Source of the DNA: Charina bottae
Lineage: Eukaryota > Chordata > Lepidosauria > Squamata > Charinaidae
NCBI GenBank assembly: GCA_023362775.1
Contig: JALMGJ010000005.1
Span: 86,377,421-86,441,420, forward strand
Length of the DNA: 64,000 nt
Direction of reading: 5' to 3'
Part shown: positions 45,034 through 56,039 of the stretch, in pieces
Position numbering within the stretch: position 1 is the first letter of the stretch
Layout of the letters: each line of letters begins with the position of its first letter
Translations under genes and position numbers: made by a program
Notes under the pieces: generated by a model
Databases searched by the model: none
What the model saw: only the letters and a program-made list of their open reading frames with translations
What the model was told of the DNA's origin: nothing

Positions 45034-45383
45034 TTAACTTCTAACTGGCAGATAACTGTTGCATGCTTTTTTTTTTGGATTGTGTGATATATAAGACCAA
45101 CTTAATGTGGTGTGATTAACTTTTTGCTGCCAGCTCTTACAAGAGGTAGATGAATCTGGTGTAAAAAATAAAATAAAATTTCTTGAGAAGTTTATTTTAA
45201 TTCTTCTTGTGTGGCTATATGTGTTGCATGAGAGATGCCAGATGGGATGTAGCCCGATTGGCAGCAAATAGGTTGTGTGGGGTCTCATAGATGTGTGTTT
45301 TTGTCTGTCTGTCTGTCCATCCCTAGATGGGATTCTTGCTGTCTTGGGCAAGGACCAGATTTGGGGCATTATATTCTTCCTTT
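45034..45383 (-). other. Unidentified stretch left of a hAT element
   Basis: A minus-strand frame is open across 45034-45383 and through the hAT element to 45531, but most of its upstream part is transposon. I recognise no domain. It could be the decayed 3' end of a LINE. Confidence 0.25.
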
Positions 45384-45391
45384 CTCTACTC

Positions 45392-45762
45392 CAGAGCTTT
45401 CTAAACTGTGTGTCGGGACACGTTAGTGTGTCGGCTGCAGTGTCTGGGTGCGTCGTGGCTGCTGCTGCCTCTGAGCCCTGCCAGGATTCCGTGCAGGTCC
45501 CAGTGCCTGCTTTGTGCCTGGCTGCCTCCAAACCTGCTGTGATTCCGCGCAGGTCCTAGTGCCTGCCTTGTGCCTGGCTGCCTCCAAACCTGCTGTGATT
45601 CCGCGCAGGTCCTAGTGCCTGCTTTGTGCCTGGCTGCCTCCAAACCTGCTGTGATTCCACGCAGGTCCTAGTGCCTGCCTTGTGCCCTATTGTAAGAGTG
45701 TGTCGCGAAATGATGCATGTCTAAAAAGTGTGTCACCAACATGAAAAGTTTGGAAAGCTCTG
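45392..45762. mobile_element. 371-bp nonautonomous hAT element with 56-bp array
   Basis: Exact 8-bp TSD CTCTACTC at 45384-45391 and 45763-45770. Ends CAGAGCTTTCTAAACTGTG... and ...GTTTGGAAAGCTCTG. Interior motifs GTGTCGGGACACG and GTGTCGCGAAATG are shared with the 57107-57298 copy. Confidence 0.93.
45496..45686. repeat. 56-bp tandem array inside the hAT element
   Basis: Units start at 45496, 45552, 45608 and (partial) 45664, each GGTCC(C/T)AGTGCCTGC...GCGCA, with only a handful of substitutions. Confidence 0.95.
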
Positions 45763-45770
45763 CTCTACTC

Positions 45771-46295
45771 ATTATCACATTTAGATGGCTTGCTTTTCTG
45801 AGGAATATAGTGAAAGAGGGTTGAGAAATAATAAAATGCCTGCCATGCTATTTCTCCTCTGTTGGATCTAGCGTAAGCAGGAAAAGTATGATCCTCAAGT
45901 TCTCAGAATGCCACACCTTAGACGTAAAGTTGCGGTATCAAATACAAAAGTCAATTAACAATGAAGCTCTGCATTTTTTTTCAGTGTCCCAATTTTTCTG
46001 CAACAAACGAGAAGAAAAATGCACAGTACAACCAAAGGAATGAATGTCTCTATGAGCATGGATGCTCTATGAAGCTGACTTCATGCAAATGATGTCAGAG
46101 GAACAGAGCTGATCAGAAGTCTCGTGGTATAAAAACTTTTCATTCCTGATGGCCTAAATAGGAGGAATAGCAAACGATGCATCTGTATATTTGCCTGCTG
46201 CCTTAAGAGCATGTTGTTCCTCCCTCTGGTTTTTACAATCTATGATTCAATACAGGGGAGACAGCAGAAGTGGAAGAGGGAAGTGCAGGATTAAA
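45771..46295. other. No feature recognised
   Basis: Unidentified. Confidence 0.5.
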
Positions 46296-46299
46296 ACAG

Positions 46300-46780
46300 A
46301 CAATATGCATTGATTCCAGCTATGCAAAGATACGGCTTTATTATTGTGGAGTATTGCCATGCAGTAACTCAAAGAGGCTGTGCACTCAAAGAGAGAAAAG
46401 CCGTGATCTTCATATCTGTCATAGGAATATCTGGCATTCAGCTGGTTGCTTGGGGAAGGGAATGACTAATTTCTGGAACTATCTATTTCCCCATCTGTGT
46501 AGGTAGTTAGTCACTCTGCCACATTCCTTAACCCATCTCTATGTTACTAATCACTTTCACATAAACATTACAGGCCATATCCCGCCTTTCAACATGAATG
46601 ACTGCCATAAGGTGCCCGTAGCCTTTTTATTCTTAGAAAGCATTGACTTGCAGAACTAAACATGACTGAATGAAACCGCTGTGCAACTGCCAGTTACACA
46701 GTCGGATTAGTTGTGCAAACTCAGATTAATATCACCGAATGACGCTGGAGTCGGCTCATTTATACTTCCCAGGTTTCATT
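46300..46780. other. Possible conserved noncoding element
   Basis: Repeat-free, compositionally balanced segment with TATTATTGTGG (SOX-like), CATTACAGGCC, TGACTTGCAG and CAGATTAATATC (homeodomain-like). Short open frames on both strands are not convincing. Confidence 0.3.
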
Positions 46781-46784
46781 CTAA

Positions 46785-47515
46785 ACATATGCTTCATGTT
46801 GTGGCCACAGAATTTGCACGCAAAGTAGACAGAACTTAAAACAAGCATTCAAAGGCATGCTCCAAAGACCTCTGAGGGTTTCCAAAGTTAGGGGAGGGGG
46901 CATCACATTCAGGATTTTGCTGATGTTTCCTTTACATGGTGTTTCCTTTACAATAGGATACTTCTCTCTCTCTCTCTGCATGCTTGCTGATTGTGGTTAT
47001 CTCAGTTCAGAGATAGGCTAGGGGAGAAACTGGGTGTATGGAAGGGGCAGTTTTGAAACCTGACTTATTTTGTGGTGTTGAATTTGTTCATTATATTGCA
47101 AAATCAATGTACTTCATTGTGGTGTGTCAGTTTTCCTTTCTGTTTTCATCTGGTATGTGAATCTTTCATACCTCTTTTTAAAGGATTCTTGATTAGCGGG
47201 TCTGCAAAAATCTCTGCTTGAGAAATTAGAAAGCCACTGCTGGTCCAAGAAAAGTGTATGGCGATGCCATGCGTCGGATTCAAGCACAGAAAGATACTTG
47301 GGAGCACATGAGTGCTCCTGCAGCACCTACCTGCTAATCTTAGGTTGTTGGTGTTTTTAATTAAACACTTTAGAAGAGATAAACAATACTGATAAAAGAA
47401 AACAAAGAGATTTTGAAGGTAAAGCACAATAAGTAAACAAGGGATCCCAAAATGTCTAGGAGGTTATAATGTTCCAGCATATCATTAATTAACTGAATAT
47501 ATCAATTGCATATTC
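46785..47515. other. No feature recognised
   Basis: Short (CT)n at 46963-46978; otherwise unidentified. Confidence 0.5.
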
Positions 47516-47522
47516 AGTTGGT

Positions 47523-47583
47523 TTGGTTTTTAGTTTCTTAAAGTGATATATTATATTCAGTTGTTTAAGAAACTAAAAGCCAA
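47523..47583. repeat. 20-bp inverted repeat
   Basis: TTGGTTTTTAGTTTCTTAAA at 47523-47542 is reverse-complemented at 47564-47583 with one mismatch; the loop is 21 bases. Confidence 0.85.
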
Positions 47584-47904
47584 AAGTCCTAAGCAAGGAC
47601 TTAGGACTCAGTGCTAAGAACCATGGTCAACACTGTGGATCACCAAAAGAAAGCCATAAACTACAACTGATTAAGTAAAAAAAATGAGGGTTTGTTCTGG
47701 TTTAAATATCCCATGAAATTGCAATATAGACCCTATGCACTGAAAAACTCTGCAGATCTTTAAAGAAACATCCTGGGGAAAAGGTGCTTTAAAGACGTAC
47801 CGATACTGAGTGCCAGACGCTCTACAGCCCTGGTAGAGGTGTCCTTAGGGTATGATAGAAAAAGGCCAGATGGTGGCTATGATGGTGCAATTGAAGCTCT
47901 GCCT

Positions 47905-47995
47905 GATTTTTATGCACATCACAAATTTTTCAGTTGTACTGTCATGGCCACCAACTTGACTTTTTTTACCCACCCAGTGGATACCCCTGAGCAGT
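47905..47995. repeat. Unnamed interspersed repeat, copy 3
   Basis: TTTTATGCACATCAC...GTCATGGCCACCAACTTGACTTTTTTTACCCA..CAGTGGATACCCC shares blocks with copies 1 and 2. Confidence 0.5.
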
Positions 47996-48344
47996 AGTTA
48001 TGCGTCCTAAGCCTGGTGGAGCAATATTCTGATTGAGAACAAAACTGTTCTTCACTTTATGGTGAGTGCTCACTCGTCAAATCCACTCATGAATGATCTG
48101 TAGAAATCCATCCATATCTGGGAACTCTGGCTTGAAAGCAGTTCCCGTGGAGCAAAGATGTCATGACTAAACTCGGTGGGGCTGGAAAAGGTATTAGAGG
48201 GAGCAATATCATTCCTTGAAAGATTTACTCAACAGAAAAAAATATCTTTGGCATAAGATGCTCCCTTTCTGGATTGCAGATGAGCATCAAAAAGACATGA
48301 ATCAATGAATGAAATAAAGGTAAGATAAAGTCTTCCTTGAATAG

Positions 48345-48485
48345 AAGTGCAGTTTTCTTGGCAACAATACAGAAGTGGTTTGCCATATTTTATTTATTTA
48401 GTTATTGATTTATTTTCCCATCCAAGCATTAACCAGGCCTGACCCTGCTAAGTGTCTAAACTGAGACTGATAGCCAAGTATTGCC
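48345..48485 (-). mobile_element. 5S rRNA-derived SINE
   Basis: On the minus strand: CTTAGCAGGGTCAGGCCTGGTTAATGCTTGGATGGGA, the 5S rRNA core, is followed after an A/T-rich insert (48385-48410) by GGCAAACCACTTCTGTATTGTTGCCAAGAAAAC, the body of the same SINE type as at 36530. Confidence 0.75.
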
Positions 48486-48489
48486 ACCA

Positions 48490-49135
48490 GCTTTCAGTAA
48501 TGATGCTATCAATAATAATAGATTACAGAACACAAGGGCAGCTTTGCTGGGTGAGACCAAGAAGCCATCCAACAATTACCAGCTGTATTCTTTTGGCAAC
48601 CTTACAATGTATAAAAGTATCGGTAGGCATGTCCCTTTACAGGAATAGCCATCTCCATGAGCTGCTTTTCCTTACAACTGCCTTGGCTTTTGGGAGAGGC
48701 TAATAAAAATTGCCAAGGATGCCCACATTACTGAAAAAGAAGAAGGATGTAAGACCCTGACATCTCATTTCATCTTCTCTCTCTGTTATCAACTTGAGAT
48801 CATGTTTTATTGCGCTGAATAGTTGGTGCATCAGCTTCGAGATGCCGAGTTGCTGGCACAGCAGGTTTTCAGAATTGGCTTTAAGTTATGGGATGTAGTA
48901 TGTAGATCGGTAGGGAAGGAAACCAGTCTGTCCAAAAGAACTTTAAATCTAGAAGCCCATATTTAGTACTGTGAGCACGTACTATTTTAGCAGATGGGTA
49001 TGCACTCAACTTGCTAACCATCTGCAAAATAATTTAAAACATCATTTTCTCATAACAGCTGCATTTACTGATGGTGCTGGAAATCTTTCTCTGTAACCTT
49101 AACACTTTAGTAGACTCCAGAGGGGCACAAACAAC
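48490..49135. other. No feature recognised
   Basis: Unidentified; a possible extension of noncoding unique sequence. Confidence 0.45.
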
Positions 49136-49139
49136 AGTG

Positions 49140-49765
49140 AATGCAATCATTTTATAAAAATTTCTTTGTTCATACTATAAAATAAAATTGTGCTTGCTGT
49201 AGTTTTCCCCATGTGATGATTAGATGAACATTTACATTCTTTCTGCCCTTTAAGGGTCTTTTTTTTTTTTGTAAAGCAATCACATGGCACGTCTTCTGGA
49301 CAACACATTTGCACAGAAATAGTAGAAGAGCTGGCCCTGTAAAAGAAGTAGCTTGTGGATCCCTTTGTAGTTTGAGCTACTGTAGACACCTTGGATCTGA
49401 TTCTCTGTCAAAGCCAATTCCTTTGCAGAAAACTATGATCTTCTCACATTAGCTGCTTTCCCCTTGAACAGCCAACCAGTTTCCCAGTATGAAGTCCATT
49501 GACTATGGCAAACAATAGAATAAGCACATCTATGCATGTTCTCACATCATTTCAGCAGCATCCAACAAAGATTTCGCTGTGTCAATTAAAAATGGAAAAG
49601 AACTTTGTCACAGGTTTCTTTGCAACAAAATGGCATGATTTTGTCATAGGATTGGCAACAATAAGACACACCATGTCCGCTCATATCTGTCATTCTCAAG
49701 TCAAAAAAAGAGCCTCTGCCTGTGAAAGATGGGAACCCCGAACAAGCGTATGAGCAGCTGGGTAA
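49140..49765. other. Possible conserved noncoding element
   Basis: Long repeat-free stretch with GTGATGATTAGATG, CACATCATTTCAGCAGC, TCAATTAAAAATGG, AACTTTGTCACAGG and TGGCATGATTTTGTCATAGG. Its texture is the most enhancer-like in the window. The 84-codon frame at 49499-49753 has no protein-like features. Confidence 0.35.
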
Positions 49766-49994
49766 ATAAAATGTATATTAATGAAAGCTGCATTCAAAAG
49801 ATGATCTGTTGGAAGCACATTATATTTTGTATAGTTTATCTGTGATAAAAGGAGTATATATTGAAGAAAGTTGAGTACAAACGTGGGTTTGTTAGGGAAA
49901 ATTGAATTGGACTATTCAGGGTTATTTATTATAGTTTGCAACAAAATTAATGGGCTAAAATAGTAAATCAGTATCAAGAAGGAGAGGGGTTCAA

Positions 49995-50145
49995 AAAGTC
50001 AAGATGTTGACTGGCTGCAATCATGTGATTGATGCCCTGCATGGACACATGTAAAAAAGGGATGGGGCTTTGGTCATGTGATTGCAGCTTCCATCTTGAA
50101 TATTTGACCGCCTCCACGGATGCCCCTGGTCAGTATAAAAGGAAC
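49995..50145. repeat. Unnamed interspersed repeat, copy 4 (with inverted arms)
   Basis: AGTCAAGATGTTGACTGGCTGCAATCATGTGATTG... and ...TCATGTGATTGCAGC.TCCATCTTGAATATTTGACC form loose inverted arms. CACGGATGCCCCTGGTCAG matches the GGACACCC/GGATACCCC block of the other copies. Confidence 0.5.
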
Positions 50146-50545
50146 ACTGTGATGTATTAGATTTAAACTGCTCAACTGAATGTCAATTGATTGTCAGAAA
50201 TAGAACTTGCCTTATCATAATGCTTTACATATTCATGAGGTGAGATAGAGGATAGCTAGATAGCTATTGAACCATTGCTTAGATCACAGAAAACCAGGTT
50301 CTGGTTTTGATTTCTCTTTAGTTCCTATATCTCCGATATCAGCTTGGAAACCCTGTTGCCAGAGAAAAGAGTTGCCATTTAAAAGAAGAAGCGGGGGGGG
50401 AGGGAGCTTAATTAGAAATGTAATAAACTGTACTGGAAGTGGGAGTAATTTTGGGATGAAGAGATCTGAGTTATTAGCAGTCAGTCTGGATTTGGCAAAG
50501 AACATAAATCACTCAGGGCTAAAGTAAAATCTAAAGTAAAGTAAA
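50146..50545. other. No feature recognised
   Basis: G run at 50393-50401 within AT-rich unidentified DNA. Confidence 0.5.
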
Positions 50546-50547
50546 AA

Positions 50548-50780
50548 GAGAGCCAGTTTGGTCTAGTGGTTAAGGTGCTGGGCTAGAAACCAGGAGACTG
50601 AGAGTTCTAGTCCCGCCTTAGGCACGAAAGCCGGCTGGGTGACCTTGGGCCAGTCCCTCCATCTCAGCCCAACTCACCTCACAGGGTTGTTGTTGTGGGG
50701 AAAATAGGAGGAGGAAGGAGTATTAGGTAAGTTCGCCGCCTTGAGTTATTTATAAAAATAATAAAGGCGGGATAATTTTT
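50548..50780 (+). mobile_element. CORE-SINE (MIR-like), single core unit
   Basis: GAGCCAGTTTGGTCTAGTGGTTAAGG head, GAGAGTTCTAGTCCC B-box-like, one GGCTGGGTGACCTTGGGCC core, CACCTCACAGGGTTG, GGGGAAAATAGGAGG, and an L2-like tail CGCCGCCTTGAGTTATTTATAAA...AAAGGCGGGATA. Confidence 0.9.
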
Positions 50781-50784
50781 TTTA

Positions 50785-51423
50785 AAAAAATCATCAGATC
50801 AAGTTCAGTGCCTGATGATTTCATGGACATGTATAGGTAGTTTTTAGTGGCAATAATTTGAAGGTGGCTTCTTCTGGGTTTTTTTCTTTTTTAACTTTCC
50901 AATCTAGCCTGTAGCTGGAATTTTATGGTGGCCTCACATCTAAGTCCTAACCAGATCCAACCCAGCGGAGCTTGCTGAGTTCAGTTAGAATTGACTAGGG
51001 GCTGACATTGAGCTGGGTTCATTCAGAGCCTGAGAACTTTAAATAGACTTTCTTCAGCTTAAGCAAAAAGTTCCCGTGTAGACCTTCTCCATGTTAACCA
51101 CATTTGCGCTGGTTTTCTTTGGACCAGTCAGTTCTGATATAAACTGTGACTGAATTTGGTGGGTGAGCTGGATGTGCTCCTCTATGTGATCAATGACTTC
51201 TGTCATGAAATGAGAGAAAGCTTCACAGTTTTACTGATCTATTTATGTTTTTATATGCTTCTGCAACTGTCCTCCTGTGTCCAAGGCAGCACAAACAAAA
51301 TCCAAATCCAACAATCCAAGCATGAAAGCTAAAATCAACAGTTTTAAATAGAACAGGTAGCTAAAAAGGAAACCTCTGCCCACATTCTAAGCAACAAAAC
51401 TGAAGATTGCAACTACAAATCAG
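50785..51423. other. No feature recognised
   Basis: Unidentified sequence left of the full-length LINE. Confidence 0.5.
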
Positions 51424-51434
51424 TCCTCACATTA

Positions 51435-54400
51435 TCATCATTGGTGATCACTCGTAGCCGAGTAAGATTGTCTTCCAAAGGTAAAATTTTAACGGTGGAT
51501 CCGTAAGTGGCTATAAAGGCCAATTCTGGATCCGCACAACCTCCCACAGTGAGGGCATAGGTTTCCGGGTGGGAGACGGTCATGATGAGGGTTTGCCTGA
51601 CGTGCCTTCCTTTTAGCTCTTTTCTCCCTTTCGCCCTGTACTAGTGCTTCTTCAAAGTCCATAGCGCCATTAATAAAGGATGACCTCCAATTGAAACGCT
51701 CATGAGTTAGGGCTTCCCAGTGCTCAATGCTGATATTACATTTTTTAAAATTAGCTTTGAGAGTATCTTTGAATCTCTTTTGCTGTCCACCAATATTCCA
51801 TTTTCCATTCTTAAGTTGGGAGTAAAGTAGCTGCTTTGGAAGACGATGGTCAGGCATTCGAACAACATGGCCGGTCCAGCGAAGTTGATGTTGGATGATC
51901 ATTGTTTCAATGCTGGTGGTTTTCGCTTCTTCTAATATGCTAACATTAGTCCGCCTATCTTCCCAAGTAATCTGCAGAATTTTTCGGAGGCAGCGTTGAT
52001 GGAATCTTTCAAGAAGTTGGAGGTGGCGTTTGTAGAGGGTCCATGTTTCACAGGTGTACAGAAGGGTTGGTAGTACAATGGCTTTGTAAACAAGCATTTT
52101 GGTCTCCCTGCGAATGTCCCGATCCTCAAACACTCTACGCTTCATTCGGAAGAAAGCTACACTCGCAGAGCTCAGGCGATGCTGAATTTCAGCGTCGATG
52201 TCGGCTTTTGTAGATAGATGGCTGCCGAGATAAGAAAAGTGGTCGACATTTTCTAGTGACACACCTTTAAGCTGGATTGATGGCGCTGCGGAGGGATTGG
52301 TTCGAACTTGCTGGTAAAGCACTTTGGTTTTTTTAATGTTAATCGAGAGGCCGAACTTTTCATATGCTTCTGCAAAGATGTTTAGGATAGTTTGAAGATC
52401 TTCCTCGGAGTGTGCACAGACTACGTTATCATCAGCATATTGAAGATCTATAACAGAAGTTGCAATTACCTTATATTTTGCTTTCAGCCTACTAAGATTA
52501 AAAAGCTTTCCATCTGTTCGATATATAATTTCTACACCAGTAGGAAGTTTCTCTTCAACAAGGTGTATAATCATAGCGATGAAAATAGCGAATAAGGTTG
52601 GAGCAATAACACATCCCTGTTTAACACCGGATTCCACTTTAAATGGATCGCTTTGAGAGCCATTGTTATTCAGGATTGTTGCCATCATGTCGTCATGGAG
52701 TAACCGCAAGATGTTCACAAATTTATCAGGGCATCCAATTTTCAGAAGGATGGTCCAGAGAGCAGTACGATTTACAGTATCAAAAGCTTTAGTCAGATCA
52801 ATAAACGCCATGTACAGAGGGCGGTTTTGCTCCTTGCATTTTTCTTGAAGCTGTCGTGCAGTGAAGATCATATCCACTGTTCCCCTGGAAGGGCGGAAAC
52901 CATTTTGCGTTTCAGGGAGGATGTCTTCTGATACAGATAGGAGATGGTTTGCGATGATCTTTGCCAGGATTTTGCCTGCTGTGGCTAGAAGGGAGATGCC
53001 TCGATAGTTTCCACAGTCTGTTCTATCACCCTTTTTAAAGAGAGTGATAATTATGGCATCCCTAAAGTCTGCTGGAATCTCCTCCCTCATCCAGATTTTT
53101 TCGATGAGCTTATGAAGTTGTTGTGTAAGTTCAGGCCCGCCTTCTTTAAAGACTTCAGCAGGAATCCCATCAGGTCCACTAGCTTTGTTATTTTTCATTT
53201 GTTTAGTGGCTTTACTGACTTCCTCCAAACTAGGGGGTACTGCAAGCTCATCTCTTATTTGTTTTTGTGGGATTTGCAAGAAGACTTCATCAGCCACAGT
53301 AGAGTGACGATTAAGGAGATTGTAGTAATGCTCTTTCCAGCGCAGTGCAATAGACTCTTTGTCCTTTAGAAGTTTAGCACCATCTACTGAGCGTAAGGGA
53401 TTTCTACCATGGTTTGTTTGTCCATAGATGGCCTTTATGGCATTAAAAAAGCCCCGTGCATCATGAGCATCTGCAAAATGTTGGGTTTCTTGGGCTTTTT
53501 TTATCCACCATATGTTCTTCAGTTCTCTAGTTCTTCTTTGGACTTCTGCCTTTGCACTGGCGTAGATATTTTTCTTAACGGCACAGTTAATATCTTTTTG
53601 CCATATCTGGAAGGCTTTCCTTTTCTTGTCAATACTATGTTCAATCTCACTATCGTTCTCATCAAACCAGTCCTGATGTCTCTTAGTCTGGTATCCGATA
53701 GTTTGTTCACAGGCTGAAATAATAGAAGTCTTCAGTTTAGTCCAGTGTTCCTCAACATTTTCAGGAAGTTCCATAGGCAGATGTTCCTTGAGAGTTGATT
53801 GAAAGCAAGCTCGTTTAATAGGATCTTGAAGGGCCAGTGTATTCATTTTACGCCTTGGTTTTCTTCCTTGGAGCCTACGATGAGGGACAATCTTTATGGC
53901 CATCGTGGATCGAATTAATCGATGGTCTGTCCAGCAGTCATCGGCGCTCGTCATGGCTCTGGTGAGAAGTACATCACGGCGATCTCTAGCATGGACAATT
54001 ACATAATCTAAGAGATGCCAGTGCTTCGACCGTGGGTGCTTCCATGATGTTTTAAATTTATTTTTCTGGCGAAAGAGTGTGTTAGTAATGACAAGGTTAT
54101 GCTCTGCACATTTAGTCAGAAGTAAGATTCCATTCGTGTTGCTGTTGTCAACTCCTTCTTTCCCAATGATCCCTGGCCACAAATCAAAGTCACGCCCAAC
54201 TCTTGCATTGAAATCGCCCAGGAGGATAATTTTATCCTCCTTTGGTATCTCTGATAAGATGGTGTCCAGCTGGGTATAAAAATTTTCCTTGATATCCTCA
54301 TCTGCATCTAGTGTTGGTGCGTAAGCACTTAGGATAATTGCCTGTTAGTTTTTGGCGAGTTTTATTTGGAGAGTTGAGAGTCGTTCGTTAATCCCAGTGG

Positions 54401-55361
54401 GAACTTCTGACAAGAGCTTCACAAGGTCGTTTTTGATAGCAAAGCCTACCCCATGTATTCGTTGTTCTTGTTCAGGCAGTCCTTTCCAAAAGAAGGTATA
54501 ACCTCCTTTTTCTTCCTTCAACTGTCCTTCTCCTGCTCTTCGAGTTTCTTGGAGTGCTGCTATATCAATATTAAAACGTCTCAGCTCCCTTGCAATAATG
54601 GCAGTCCTACGTTCAGGTCATTCACTATCCATATTGTCTTGTAGTGTCCGTATATTCCATGTTCCAAAATTCATGTGTTTTTTACGACCGCTAGATGGTG
54701 ACCCCACTGGTCGCGGTAATCCAGTCAGCGAGAAAATGAGGCAGACTATGTTTAGAACACCTTTTCTAGCCCCCTCCCCATATGGGGTGAGCAGAGTGGA
54801 TCCTAAATAGGGCTGCTCAGTCGTGGATACAGCTGCCGAACTACTCAACTGCCTCGATCCTTGAGTCAGGGCGACTGAATCCGTATCCACCGCCCATGTG
54901 CTGGTCCATGACTAGGAGCTTCCGGATTTCACAGTCCTGCCCCCGTTGCCATTCGTCAATCGCCATGGGACTTTTGGTTGTTTTGGGTTTGGTGTGGTTG
55001 GAAGACGCCTGTGCGTGAATTTGTTTTATGTGTGGAGATCGGTGCACAACGATCAGCACACAACCTTTACATAAAAAGGCTCTAATCCAATGGCATGGAT
55101 ACCATGAAGATTGGTGACCTTTTGTCTGCTGCAGCCTTCATCCGCCTTCGCAGCCGTTGTAACAATACATCTTGTTATCTTCCGCCTGTTCTGCCGTTGA
55201 GGACTTTCTTGGATCGTTCTTTGTCTGGTTCCTCCCCCTGGACCTTACCGCCATGGGTGACCCTACCAGGAGTACATGACTCCTGACAGCTTCGCTCACA
55301 GGGTTCATTGGGAACACACAAGCCCACTCACCACAACAAGGTTACGATCCAGCGAGTGAGA
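51435..55361 (-). mobile_element. Full-length RTE-superfamily-like LINE with 11-bp TSD
   Basis: TSD TCCTCACATTA at 51424-51434 and 55362-55372 brackets 3,927 bp exactly. On the minus strand: about 470 bases of 5' untranslated sequence, one long ORF (54890-51489), and a very short 3' end closing in ATGATGATAAT. Such a brief 3' end with a trinucleotide tail and a single ORF with an apurinic-type endonuclease fits RTE-like elements. The endonuclease block organisation is close to that of BovB, but the C-terminal zinc finger and RT details set it apart from the BovB copies here. The clade is not certain. Confidence 0.93.
51489..54890 (-). pseudogene. LINE polyprotein: endonuclease, reverse transcriptase, C2H2 finger (two stops)
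   Basis: One frame spans 1,134 codons and is broken only by TGA at 54618-54620 and TAA at 54345-54347; no frameshift is seen. In order: a roughly 70-residue leader; apurinic-type endonuclease (NFGTWNIRTL, LQETRRAGEGQ, ILLGDFNARVG, SKHWHLLDYVIV, WTDHRLI); linker; reverse transcriptase (KASGPDGIPAEVFK, NYRGISLLATAGKILA, LTKAFDTVNR motif A, GVKQGCVIAPTLF, LQYADD catalytic motif); a thumb and C-terminal region (RWTGHVVRMPDHRLPKQLLY); and a final C-x2-C-x12-H-x3-H finger next to the stop. From the TAA on, 951 codons are intact, so the reverse transcriptase part is uninterrupted. The TGA sits where a CpG transition of an arginine codon would give it. Such proteins nick the target and prime cDNA synthesis there. 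Confidence 0.93.
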
Positions 55362-55372
55362 TCCTCACATTA

Positions 55373-55912
55373 ACTTCTAACCTGAAACAAGTCTTGGATA
55401 ATAATAATGAACACAGAAATCACTTTACTTTGGTGTAGGCATCATTCTTCTGATCATAAATTGCTGTGGAAGAGAGAAAGGAAATCTAAAGTTGTTTTAT
55501 GCATTAAATAAATCAAAACATAATGATAGCCATTAACTATATGTCCCTTGATCAAGACCCTGAAGGACAAAGTTGCTGGAAATTCAGCAAACCAACATGC
55601 CTCATTTGCATGTAGATGAGTTCATCCCAGATGCAATTCTTCGTGTCTTTGAGGAAGTTGTTTTGTTGCCACTACCACTTCCTCTTTCTCAGTGGGCTAA
55701 AAGTGTAAGATTAAGAACCTGGATCTCTCTTAACGTGCTCACTGGCTCTGTTTTTAAACAATATTCTCTTTCTGTGCACGAGCTCATACTACGTTAAGCT
55801 CTGCTCCATTCACTGGTTCTAACAGGCCACTGAATGATCTTCAAAAGTCTGTCTGTGTCCTCTATGCATATGATAGGCAACCATTTTGGGGCTTTGTAGG
55901 AAGAGAGACATG
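55373..55912. other. No feature recognised
   Basis: Unidentified AT-rich sequence right of the LINE. Confidence 0.5.
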
Positions 55913-55915
55913 TTA

Positions 55916-56020
55916 ATTTAGAGTAGCCAAAAAGAGTCTGGTAGCACCTTTTAAGACTAACCAATTTTTATTTTAAGACATAAGGCAGCTCATGAAAGCT
56001 TCAGAAACTGAATCTATTCA
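55916..56020. repeat. Interspersed repeat fragment (reptile-type, unnamed)
   Basis: AAAGAGTCTGGTAGCACCTT, AAGACTAACCAATTTTTATT, and GCTCATGAAAGCTTCAG form an ordered block I recall as a common amniote repeat. I cannot name its class. Confidence 0.45.
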
Positions 56021-56039
56021 TGTGCTTCCTATATCTCCA

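Noticed and set aside
45034..45531. 165-codon minus-strand protein
   Set aside because: Its upstream third lies inside the hAT element's repeat array and the rest shows no recognised domain; not a supported gene.
49499..49753. 84-codon plus-strand protein
   Set aside because: No signal peptide, domain or codon bias; the interval is better explained as noncoding unique sequence.
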